From Phocaeicola_A sp964514145 (GTDB lineage: Bacteria > Bacteroidota > Bacteroidia > Bacteroidales > Bacteroidaceae), in the NCBI GenBank assembly GCA_964514145.1, contig CAZEPM010000026.1:1-19666 (forward strand): a stretch of DNA of 19,666 bases. Direction: 5' to 3'. This document shows positions 8,085 to 16,041 of this stretch, in pieces (within the stretch, counting starts at the first letter, position 1; every line of letters begins with the position of its first letter). Both the position numbers and the translations under genes were made by a program. Below the pieces are notes generated by a model. It searched no databases, was not told where the DNA came from, and saw only the letters and a program-made list of their open reading frames with translations.

Positions 8085-9590
8085 ATGATTTTCGAAAACT
8101 ACGAAATATGGTTTGTAACAGGAGCACAACTCCTCTATGGTGGCGAGGCCGTAAAAGCGGTTGATGCGCACTCGATTGAGATGGTGACCGGGCTTAATTC
8201 ATCCGGTAACCTGCCCGTCAAAGTTGTATATAAAGGAACCGTAAATTCTGCGAAAGAAATTACCGATACTTTTAAATTAGCTAACAACGACAGCAAATGT
8301 ATCGGTATCATCACATGGATGCACACATTCTCACCTGCAAAAATGTGGATTCATGGTCTGCAAGAACTTAAAAAACCGTTGTTGCATTTCCACACCCAAT
8401 TCAACAAAGAAATTCCATGGGAAACAATGGACATGGACTTCATGAATCTGAATCAAAGCGCCCATGGTGACCGGGAATTCGGACATATCTGTACGCGTAT
8501 GCGCAAGAATCGTAAAGTAGTCGTAGGATATTGGCAGGATCCGGAAGCACAAAAGAAAATTGCAGTATGGATGCGAGTTGCCGCAGCATGGGCAGACGCA
8601 CAAGACATGTTAATTATCCGTTTCGGCGACCAAATGAACAACGTAGCCGTGACCGATGGAGACAAAGTCGCAGCAGAGCAAGTATTGGGCTACCACGTTG
8701 ACTATGTTCCGGTTAACGACCTGATGAACTACTATCGGGAAGTGTCGGATGAAGATACATGCGCACTCGTTACCGAATATTTCAACCTATATGAACATGA
8801 TGCATCTTTAGAAGACCCACAAACGGAAGCCTATACCAAAATCTGGAATTCAGCTAAAGCAGAAATAGCTCTCAGACGCATTCTGAAAGCTACCGGTGCG
8901 AAAGGCTTTACCACAAACTTCAACGATCTTGGAGAGTTCGACCAGATTCCGGGATTAGCCTCACAACGTTTAATGGCTGAGGGATATGGTTTCGGTGCAG
9001 AAGGCGACTGGAAATCGGCCGCACTATATCGCACCGTATGGTTTATGAGTCAGGGAATGACAAAAGGATGTTCGTTCTTGGAAGATTATACGCTCCATTT
9101 CGACGGCGAAAAAAGTGCCATCCTTCAAGCGCATATGCTAGAAGTTTGCCCATTGATTGCTGAGCAGAAACCCAAATTGGAAGTACATCGGCTGAGCATC
9201 GGTATAGACAGTGAGACTGCACGCCTTGTATTCACATCCAAACAAGGCCCCGGTGTGGCCGCTACTATCGTGGATCTGGGTAATCGCTTCCGCCTGATTG
9301 TAAACGACGTAGAGTGTATCAAATCAAAGCCATTGCCTAAATTGCCGGTTGCATCGGCACTCTGGATACCTATGCCCAACTTCGAAGTTGGTGCCGGTGC
9401 ATGGATCTTAGCCGGAGGTACTCATCATTCCTGTTTCTCTTTTGACCTGACAGTCGAATATTGGGAAGATTATGCAGAAATAGCCGGTATTGAAATGGCT
9501 TATATCAATAAAGACACCACCATCAGAAATTTCAAAAAAGAGTTGCGGATGAACGAAATCTACTACATGTTAAACAAAGCACTCTGTTAA
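8085..9590 (+). CDS. araA: L-arabinose isomerase
   Basis: The enzyme interconverts L-arabinose and L-ribulose, the first step of arabinose breakdown, and normally needs Mn2+ in a cytoplasmic oligomer. At 501 residues it has the length of E. coli AraA, and the active-site residues fall at equivalent numbers: E306 in FGAEGDWK, E333 in FLEDYT and H350 in AHMLEV. H447/H448 in GTHHSCF corresponds to His450 of E. coli. The upstream 93 bases after the terminator have GATATTTG (8016-8023), one mismatch from the -7 consensus. The kinase gene begins 108 bases downstream. No truncation or odd feature is seen. Confidence 0.97.
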   Translation: MIFENYEIWFVTGAQLLYGGEAVKAVDAHSIEMVTGLNSSGNLPVKVVYKGTVNSAKEITDTFKLANNDSKCIGIITWMHTFSPAKMWIHGLQELKKPLLHFHTQFNKEIPWETMDMDFMNLNQSAHGDREFGHICTRMRKNRKVVVGYWQDPEAQKKIAVWMRVAAAWADAQDMLIIRFGDQMNNVAVTDGDKVAAEQVLGYHVDYVPVNDLMNYYREVSDEDTCALVTEYFNLYEHDASLEDPQTEAYTKIWNSAKAEIALRRILKATGAKGFTTNFNDLGEFDQIPGLASQRLMAEGYGFGAEGDWKSAALYRTVWFMSQGMTKGCSFLEDYTLHFDGEKSAILQAHMLEVCPLIAEQKPKLEVHRLSIGIDSETARLVFTSKQGPGVAATIVDLGNRFRLIVNDVECIKSKPLPKLPVASALWIPMPNFEVGAGAWILAGGTHHSCFSFDLTVEYWEDYAEIAGIEMAYINKDTTIRNFKKELRMNEIYYMLNKALC

Positions 9591-9633
9591 GATATCAATC
9601 ATGAAGAGACACGAATTTTGACTCTTGACATCT

Positions 9634-9641
9634 TATGTTTG
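9634..9641 (+). promoter_or_regulatory. -7 promoter element upstream of the ribulokinase gene
   Basis: TATGTTTG fits TAnnTTTG in the 108-bp gap between araA and the kinase. A TTTG at 9617-9620 is only 13 bp upstream, closer than the usual ~20 bp, so the -33 element is doubtful. If active it would give the kinase-tkt pair a transcript with a leader of about 45-50 bases. Confidence 0.35.
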
Positions 9642-9698
9642 CTATTTTATCATAATTAGTTATTTACGATTACTTTATGCTTAAATATTTGTTTTAAC

Positions 9699-11297
9699 AT
9701 GAAACCAGATGCAAAATCAACCATCAAAACAGGAAAAGCAATACTTGGTATCGAACTTGGTTCTACACGAATCAAAGCGATATTGATTGATCAAGAAAAC
9801 CAACCAATCGCACAAGGAAGCCACAGTTGGGAAAACCAATTGGAAAACTGGCTTTGGACATACAGCATCGATGCGATTTGGCATGGACTGCAAGACTGTT
9901 ATGCCGATTTGCGCGCGAACGTAAAAGAGCTATACGACGTAGAAATAGAGACGCTGGCGGCTATCGGTATCAGTGCGATGATGCATGGATACATGCCGTT
10001 CGACAAAAATGCGAACATCCTTGTGCCATTCCGCACATGGAGAAATACAAATACCGGACAAGCTGCAACTATTTTGTCTGAATTGTTTGTCTATAACATT
10101 CCGCTACGATGGAGCATCTCGCATTTGTATCAGGCTATTCTGAATGATGAGCAGCATGTCAAAGATATCGACTACTTAACAACTCTTGCCGGTTATGTAC
10201 ATTGGCAACTGACCGGCGAGAAAGTATTAGGTATAGGAGATGCATCCGGTATGCTTCCGATAGACCCAACTACCCAGAACTACTCCGCGCAGATGATCGC
10301 TCAGTTCAATGATCTGATTGCGTCAAAGGCCTATCATTGGCAATTACAAGACATTCTTCCCTGCGTATTGTGCGCCGGTACAAATGCGGGATTCCTCACG
10401 CCGGAAGGAGCTAAAAGGCTCGACGTATCGGGACACTTGAAAGCAGGCATTCCATTTTGTCCACCTGAAGGAGATGCAGGAACGGGCATGGTCGCAACAA
10501 ATGCCGTAAAACCGCGCACGGGCAACGTTTCTGCGGGGACTTCTTCGTTCTCGATGATTGTATTGGAAAAAGAGTTGTCTCAACCCTACGAGATAATCGA
10601 TATGGTTACAACTCCCGACGGAAGTCCCGTAGCTATGGTACATTGTAATAACTGTACATCCGACCTCAACGCATGGGTCAACTTATTCAAAGAATATCAA
10701 GAGCTATTAAATCTACCTGTAAATACAGACGAGATCTATGAAAAACTATATAATCTCGCCCTTACGGGTGATGTCGATTGCGGTGGTCTGATTGCCTATA
10801 ATTACATTTCCGGAGAGCCTATAACAGGCTTAACAGAAGGAAGACCGCTATTTGTCCGCTCTGCAAACGACCGGTTCAACCTGGCAAACTTCATACGCAC
10901 ACATTTATATGCTGCTGTCGGAGTATTGAAAATCGGCAATGACCTCCTGTTTAACAAGGAACATATCAAGGTAGACAAAATTACAGGACATGGCGGATTG
11001 TTTAAAACCAAAGGAGTAGGCCAGCGAATATTGGCTGCAGCATTGAACTCGCCAATCTCTGTGATGGAAACAGCCGGTGAGGGTGGAGCTTGGGGAATTG
11101 CCTTGCTCGCCTCATACTTGGCAAACAATCCAAACAAGCAGACCCTTGCAGACTTTCTAGATACACAGGTTTTCACCGATAATAGCGGCACTGAAATCTT
11201 ACCTACTCAGGAAGATGTATCAGGCTTTAATGCGTATATTGAAGCATACAAAGCAGGATTACCCATCGAAAAAGCCGCATCTAAATACAAACAATAA
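9699..11297 (+). CDS. araB: FGGY-family carbohydrate kinase, probable L-ribulokinase
   Basis: The protein has 532 residues. The ATPase-fold phosphate-binding segment is near the N-terminus (GIELGSTRIKAILID, about 17-31). ISAMMHGYMPFD resembles the family's M-H-G motif, DASGMLPID starts at D181, and GNVSAGTSSF is central. A glycine-rich AGEGGAWGIALLA near the C-terminus marks an FGGY kinase. The likely reaction is ATP-dependent phosphorylation of L-ribulose to L-ribulose 5-phosphate, inferred from its place between araA and tkt with araD nearby. Sequence features look closer to xylulokinase-like FGGY kinases than to classical E. coli AraB, so a xylulokinase role is the main alternative. It starts at ATG 9699 and lies 32 bases before tkt, very likely in one transcript. 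Confidence 0.82.
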   Translation: MKPDAKSTIKTGKAILGIELGSTRIKAILIDQENQPIAQGSHSWENQLENWLWTYSIDAIWHGLQDCYADLRANVKELYDVEIETLAAIGISAMMHGYMPFDKNANILVPFRTWRNTNTGQAATILSELFVYNIPLRWSISHLYQAILNDEQHVKDIDYLTTLAGYVHWQLTGEKVLGIGDASGMLPIDPTTQNYSAQMIAQFNDLIASKAYHWQLQDILPCVLCAGTNAGFLTPEGAKRLDVSGHLKAGIPFCPPEGDAGTGMVATNAVKPRTGNVSAGTSSFSMIVLEKELSQPYEIIDMVTTPDGSPVAMVHCNNCTSDLNAWVNLFKEYQELLNLPVNTDEIYEKLYNLALTGDVDCGGLIAYNYISGEPITGLTEGRPLFVRSANDRFNLANFIRTHLYAAVGVLKIGNDLLFNKEHIKVDKITGHGGLFKTKGVGQRILAAALNSPISVMETAGEGGAWGIALLASYLANNPNKQTLADFLDTQVFTDNSGTEILPTQEDVSGFNAYIEAYKAGLPIEKAASKYKQ

Positions 11298-11329
11298 TCA
11301 TTTATTACAATTATTCGAAACTTAAAAAC

Positions 11330-13345
11330 ATGTATATGAACGACGTAAAAGTGATGAATCGCGCAGCTGACAATATCCGAATCTTGGCTGCTTCAATGGT
11401 CGAAAAAGCCAAATCTGGACACCCGGGCGGTGCTATGGGCGGCGCAGATTTCGTTAATGTTCTATTCTCCGAATATCTGATCTACGACCCGGAAAATCCA
11501 TATTGGGAAGGCCGAGACAGGTTTTTCCTCGACCCCGGACACATGTCGCCGATGCTCTATTCCGTACTCTCGCTAACCGGCAAATTCACGATGGATGAGC
11601 TGGCAGAGTTCCGTCAATGGGGTAGCCCGACACCCGGACATCCGGAAGTCAATGTGATGCGCGGCATCGAAAACACCTCAGGTCCCCTAGGACAAGGACA
11701 CACCATGGCTGTAGGAGCCGCCATCGCTGCAAAGTTTTTAAAAGCACGCTTCAAAGAAGTCATGAATCAAACAATTTATGCTTACATTTCCGACGGAGGT
11801 GTGCAAGAAGAAATTTCGCAAGGAGCCGGACGTCTGGCCGGACATCTGGGACTAGACAACCTCATCATGTTTTACGACTCCAACGATATCCAGTTGTCTA
11901 CAACCTGCAATGCTGTTACGAGTGAAAACGTTGCCGAAAAATACAAAGCATGGAATTGGAAAGTCATAGAAATCAACGGTAATGACGTTATTGCCATTCG
12001 TCAGGCACTAAACGAAGCCCTAGAAGAAAAAGAACGTCCGACAATCATTATCGGAAAAACCATTATGGGAAAAGGCGCTCGCAAGGCAGACAACTCAAGC
12101 TACGAAGCCAACTGTGCCACGCATGGCGCTCCGCTTGGCGGAGAAGCCTACATCAACACCATTAAAAATCTGGGCGGAGATGTTGACAATCCATTCCAAA
12201 TCTTTCCCGACGTCAAAGCACTGTATGCCAAACGAGCACAAGAGCTGAAAGCCATTGTAGCTAAAAGATACGAAGCGAAAGCAGAATGGGCAAAAAACAA
12301 TCCCGAACTCGCTCTAAAAATGGAAACATGGTTCAAGAATCTGCCTCCGGTTATTGATTGGGCAAGCATACAACAAAAGCCCAACGACTCTACCCGGTCA
12401 GCCTCAGCCACCGTATTGGGAGCACTAGCCATGCAAGTAGAAAACATGATCGTATCGTCAGCAGACCTTTCCAACTCAGACAAAACAGACGGATTCTTAA
12501 AGAAAACACATGCGTTCACCAAAGGCGACTTTTCCGGAGCCTTCCTGCAAGCAGGCGTATCAGAACTCACAATGGCCTGTTGCTGTCTGGGTATGTCGTT
12601 ACACGGCGGAGTCATCCCGGCATGTGCCACCTTCTTCGTATTTTCCGACTATATGAAACCGGCTGTACGTATGGCCGCACTGATGGAATTGCCGATCAAA
12701 TTTATATGGACTCACGACGCATTCCGCGTAGGAGAAGACGGCCCGACCCACGAACCCGTAGAACAGGAAGCACAAATCCGGCTGATGGAAAAACTCAAAA
12801 ACCACAAAGGACACAACTCTATGCTGGTGCTCCGTCCCGCAGATTCTGAGGAAACAACCGTAGCATGGCGCTTAGCAATGGAAAACATCACCACGCCCAC
12901 AGCACTCATTTTCTCCCGCCAGAACATTGAGTCTATGCCCGAAGGAAACGACTACAGCCAAGTAGAAAAAGGCGCATATATCGTATCCGGATCCGACGAA
13001 CAGCCGGACGTTATCCTTGTCGCCTCCGGTTCTGAAGTCGCAACACTCAATGCCGGCGCCAAACTGCTCAGGGCCGACGGATACAAAGTACGTGTCGTAT
13101 CCGTACCCTCTGAAGGGCTATTCCGCAACCAAAGCAAAGATTATCAAGAAACCATTCTGCCGAAAGATGCCAAGATATTTGGACTAACCGCCGGGCTGCC
13201 CGTCAACCTCGAAGGACTGGTAGGTGCCAATGGCAAAGTTTTCGGATTAGAATCGTTCGGATATTCCGCGCCATACAAAGTTTTAGACGAAAAACTCGGC
13301 TTCACGGCAGACAATGTCTACAAACAAGTCAAAGCCATGCTCTAA
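11330..13345 (+). CDS. tkt: Transketolase
   Basis: This thiamine-diphosphate enzyme of the non-oxidative pentose phosphate pathway moves two-carbon units between sugar phosphates and consumes the D-xylulose 5-phosphate made by AraD. The 671 residues cover all three domains. SGHPGGAMGG carries the conserved H31, GPLGQGH is at 118-124, and the cofactor-binding segment starts SDGG at 154-157. The catalytic Glu is E412 in SELTMACC, and THDAFRVGEDGPTHEPVEQ opens the pyrimidine-domain substrate region. The cofactor motif reads S-D-G rather than the usual G-D-G. The start could be ATG 11330 or ATG 11336. Its 32-bp distance from the kinase gene indicates co-transcription. A general housekeeping copy may exist elsewhere, which this window cannot show. 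Confidence 0.93.
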   Translation: MYMNDVKVMNRAADNIRILAASMVEKAKSGHPGGAMGGADFVNVLFSEYLIYDPENPYWEGRDRFFLDPGHMSPMLYSVLSLTGKFTMDELAEFRQWGSPTPGHPEVNVMRGIENTSGPLGQGHTMAVGAAIAAKFLKARFKEVMNQTIYAYISDGGVQEEISQGAGRLAGHLGLDNLIMFYDSNDIQLSTTCNAVTSENVAEKYKAWNWKVIEINGNDVIAIRQALNEALEEKERPTIIIGKTIMGKGARKADNSSYEANCATHGAPLGGEAYINTIKNLGGDVDNPFQIFPDVKALYAKRAQELKAIVAKRYEAKAEWAKNNPELALKMETWFKNLPPVIDWASIQQKPNDSTRSASATVLGALAMQVENMIVSSADLSNSDKTDGFLKKTHAFTKGDFSGAFLQAGVSELTMACCCLGMSLHGGVIPACATFFVFSDYMKPAVRMAALMELPIKFIWTHDAFRVGEDGPTHEPVEQEAQIRLMEKLKNHKGHNSMLVLRPADSEETTVAWRLAMENITTPTALIFSRQNIESMPEGNDYSQVEKGAYIVSGSDEQPDVILVASGSEVATLNAGAKLLRADGYKVRVVSVPSEGLFRNQSKDYQETILPKDAKIFGLTAGLPVNLEGLVGANGKVFGLESFGYSAPYKVLDEKLGFTADNVYKQVKAML

Positions 13346-13391
13346 ACAACGAGAATACAACGCGGAATAAACACAACCCCATCCTAAGGAA

Positions 13392-13434
13392 CGACGGATG
13401 TTTCTGCCTATCGGAAGCATCCGTCGCTCTCTTT
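13392..13434 (+). terminator. Terminator of the kinase-tkt transcript
   Basis: The 9-bp perfect stem CGACGGATG / CATCCGTCG (13392-13400 and 13418-13426) extends inward by TTTC/GAAG with one G-T pair. It is followed by the pyrimidine-rich CTCTCTTTCC. It lies 46 bases after the tkt stop and separates tkt from rpiB. The T-tract is imperfect, so termination may be partial. Confidence 0.65.
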
Positions 13435-13549
13435 CCGTCTGTTCAGCCTGAGAAAAGGAAAAACTTCTTGCACTTAACTACTAAAAAGACAGATTTTATT
13501 ACGACTTTTGTACACAAATAGCACAACCACGCTAAAAACACATACGATT

Positions 13550-14026
13550 ATGATTAAACATCAAACCATAGGCCTCGCATCTGACCATGCCGGCTTCGAA
13601 CTGAAACAATACGTCAAAAGATGGCTGGAAGAACATCACATGCCTTTCCACGATTACGGCACATACTCCGCAGATAGCTGCGATTACTCCGACTACGGTC
13701 ATGCACTGGCCACCGGCATAGAAAACGGAGAATGCTTCCCCGGCATAGCTATATGCAGTAGCGGAGAAGGAATCAACATGACACTCAACAAGCATCAGAG
13801 CATCCGTGCCGCCCTCTGCTGGACTCCGGAAATAGCCCACCTTGCCCGACTACACAACGATGCCAACGTGCTAGTCATGCCCGGACGATTCATCGATCAT
13901 CCCACTGCCGCCTCCATCCTAGAGGAATTTTTTCAAACCGAGTTCGAAGGCGGTCGCCATCAGAGACGCATCAACAAAATTCCACTAACACCCGCCCAAA
14001 CACAGCAAACAAAGAGACCCACCTGA
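13550..14026 (+). CDS. rpiB: Ribose-5-phosphate isomerase B
   Basis: The enzyme interconverts ribulose 5-phosphate and ribose 5-phosphate, completing the link from arabinose to the pentose phosphate pool. From ATG 13550 it has 158 residues, close to the family's usual ~150. I chose this start rather than the in-frame TTG at 13508 because SDHAG (11-15) then begins at the normal distance from the N-terminus. AICSSGEGINM carries the probable catalytic C69. NKHQSIRAALCW and EGGRHQRR are also typical of the family. The last ~17 residues (Thr, Gln and Pro rich) extend past the usual end. A one-mismatch -7 element GACTTTTG lies at 13503-13510. RpiB of this family can be confused with LacA/LacB subunits, but the sugar context supports RpiB. 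Confidence 0.92.
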   Translation: MIKHQTIGLASDHAGFELKQYVKRWLEEHHMPFHDYGTYSADSCDYSDYGHALATGIENGECFPGIAICSSGEGINMTLNKHQSIRAALCWTPEIAHLARLHNDANVLVMPGRFIDHPTAASILEEFFQTEFEGGRHQRRINKIPLTPAQTQQTKRPT

Positions 14027-14335
14027 AAACAAAGGAAACGCCCATACCCCAAACAGCTCCGCAACAAACTTATTCAGAGAAGATTCGAAGAAAAAACGAC
14101 CAACGGTCGGTCACGATGATAACCCCATGTGGTCACTGCCGTGACCGGTCTTTGCCGGCATGACAATCAGCCTCTGCCATATCATTGACCAACAACCTCC
14201 ATCGTCTGTGGACAAAACCCCTCTTTTTGCGTCCGCCGTCCGAACAGGACAGCCAACCTCCGCAATACCGGAAACAGAAAACGAACTGCATTGTTTTTAA
14301 GTGCCTTTTTCTTAGTATCATTGCGTTCTTTTTTG
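14027..14335. other. Non-coding spacer between rpiB and pyrG with competing inverted repeats
   Basis: This ~300-base stretch has no convincing gene. Its main structure is at 14108-14158. CGGTCACG (14108-14115) and GGTCAC (14131-14136) can each pair with CGTGACCG (14140-14147); the second pairing makes a 6-bp hairpin with a TGCC loop. A third arm, CCGG (14145-14148), can pair with CCGG at 14155-14158. The pairings exclude each other. No T-run follows, so it is not a standard terminator. The rest (14160-14335) shows nothing but a T-rich tail leading to the pyrG promoter. Confidence 0.5.
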
Positions 14336-14343
14336 TACTTTTG
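14336..14343 (+). promoter_or_regulatory. -7 promoter element of pyrG
   Basis: TACTTTTG is a perfect TAnnTTTG match 46 bases before the pyrG GTG. The expected -33 position holds T-rich sequence but no TTG at the right distance. It supports starting pyrG downstream at 14390, since an upstream start would place the promoter inside the gene. Confidence 0.5.
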
Positions 14344-14389
14344 CTCCTTTAAATTAATAAGACAAAAGAACTTCAAACTATATATAACT

Positions 14390-15988
14390 GTGGCAGAGAC
14401 AAAGTATATCTTCGTTACCGGTGGTGTTGCCTCATCGTTGGGCAAAGGGATTATATCATCTTCTATCGGAAAACTACTCCAAGCAAGAGGTTACAACGTA
14501 ACCATCCAAAAGTTCGATCCCTACATAAACATTGATCCGGGGACACTGAATCCCTACGAGCACGGAGAATGTTATGTAACAGTCGATGGTCATGAAGCCG
14601 ATCTTGACCTTGGGCATTACGAACGCTTCTTAGGCATTCAAACGACCAAAGCCAACAACATCACAACCGGACGTATCTATAAGAGTGTCATCGATAAAGA
14701 ACGGCGCGGAGACTATCTGGGAAAAACCATTCAAATCATTCCACATATCACTGACGAAATCAAACGGAACGTCAAATCATTGGGCAACCGATATAAATTC
14801 GATTTTGTCATCACTGAAATCGGAGGTACGGTTGGCGACATCGAGTCACTGCCTTATCTGGAAAGCATTCGCCAGCTGAAAAGGGAATTAGGCAAAAACT
14901 CCTTGTGCGTGCATCTGACTTATGTTCCCTATCTGGCAGCTGCCGGCGAACTGAAGACCAAACCGACACAACACTCTGTCAAGGAGCTGCAATCCGTCGG
15001 CATACAGCCGGACATCATTGTCCTACGGGCTGAACACGAGCTCAACATGAATCTACGCAAGAAGGTCTCCCTCTTCTGCAATGTCGACGAAGATGCTGTT
15101 TTCCAGTCGATAGACATGCCTTCGATCTATGAAGTGCCTCTTCGCATGCAAGAACAAGGACTCGATCGCATCATTCTTGAGAAAATGGATTTGCCTGTCG
15201 GCGAGACGCCCACATTAGGTCTGTGGAAAGACTTCTTGAACCGACGCAACAATGCAACGAAAAAAGTACACATCGGATTGGTCGGAAAATACGATTTGCA
15301 AGATGCCTACAAGTCCATTCACGAATCGTTGTCGCATGCAGCTACCTACAACGATCGAAAGGCGGAAATACATTTCATCAACAGCGAGAAACTGACAGAC
15401 GAAAATATTGCCGAAGCACTCAGCGGCATGGACGGCATCATTATCTGTCCGGGATTTGGCCAAAGAGGTATCGATGGAAAATTCGTAGCTGCCAAATATG
15501 CCCGCACGCACAATCTGCCCTGCTTTGGTATCTGCTTAGGCATGCAATGCATGGCCATAGAATTTGCGCGCAACGTTTTGGGATATGCCAATGCCAACTC
15601 ACGTGAAATGGATGAGAAAACGCCACACAACATAATCGACATAATGGAAGAACAAAAATCCATTACCAACATGGGTGGAACCATGCGTTTGGGAGCGTAT
15701 GAATGTGTATTAGAGCAAGGAAGCAAAACATTCGAGGCATATCAACAGACTCACATACAGGAGCGTCATCGCCACCGTTACGAATTCAACAACCAATATA
15801 AAGCCGAATTCGAGAAAGCCGGCATGCGCTGTGTCGGTTTCAACCCGGAATCAGACTTAGTGGAAATCATCGAAATAAGCAGTCTCAAATGGTACATCGG
15901 TACACAATTCCATCCGGAATACAGCAGTACGGTGCTGAAACCGCATCCCTTATTCATGTCTTTTATCAAAGCAGCTGTCAACCCATAA
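14390..15988 (+). CDS. pyrG: CTP synthase
   Basis: The enzyme makes CTP from UTP, ATP and glutamine in the cytoplasm. I chose GTG 14390, which gives V/M-AETKYIFVTGG, the usual CTP synthase N-terminus, and 532 residues. Reading back to a TTG at 14291 would add 33 hydrophobic residues foreign to the family and include the -7 box. The synthase domain begins with GGVASSLGKGI and has FDPYINIDPGTLNPYEHGE and the ammonia-tunnel-side segments. The C-terminal class I glutamine amidotransferase has CPGFGQRG, the nucleophile C382 in GICLGMQ, and H508 and E510 in HPEY. It is followed 53 bases later by yidC, an arrangement common in Bacteroidetes, so the two probably form an operon. Confidence 0.96.
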   Translation: MAETKYIFVTGGVASSLGKGIISSSIGKLLQARGYNVTIQKFDPYINIDPGTLNPYEHGECYVTVDGHEADLDLGHYERFLGIQTTKANNITTGRIYKSVIDKERRGDYLGKTIQIIPHITDEIKRNVKSLGNRYKFDFVITEIGGTVGDIESLPYLESIRQLKRELGKNSLCVHLTYVPYLAAAGELKTKPTQHSVKELQSVGIQPDIIVLRAEHELNMNLRKKVSLFCNVDEDAVFQSIDMPSIYEVPLRMQEQGLDRIILEKMDLPVGETPTLGLWKDFLNRRNNATKKVHIGLVGKYDLQDAYKSIHESLSHAATYNDRKAEIHFINSEKLTDENIAEALSGMDGIIICPGFGQRGIDGKFVAAKYARTHNLPCFGICLGMQCMAIEFARNVLGYANANSREMDEKTPHNIIDIMEEQKSITNMGGTMRLGAYECVLEQGSKTFEAYQQTHIQERHRHRYEFNNQYKAEFEKAGMRCVGFNPESDLVEIIEISSLKWYIGTQFHPEYSSTVLKPHPLFMSFIKAAVNP

Positions 15989-16041
15989 ACCTTTGAATCA
16001 TTTTCTTTACTAACCATATAACAGATATACATTCACAAAGC

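Noticed and set aside
12148..12849. 160-163-codon frames overlapping transketolase on both strands
   Set aside because: The transketolase frame is conserved throughout; the alternatives have no motif or independent start signals.
13508..13549. TTG start giving rpiB 14 extra residues
   Set aside because: The ATG at 13550 gives the family-typical N-terminus, and the TTG overlaps a promoter-like box.
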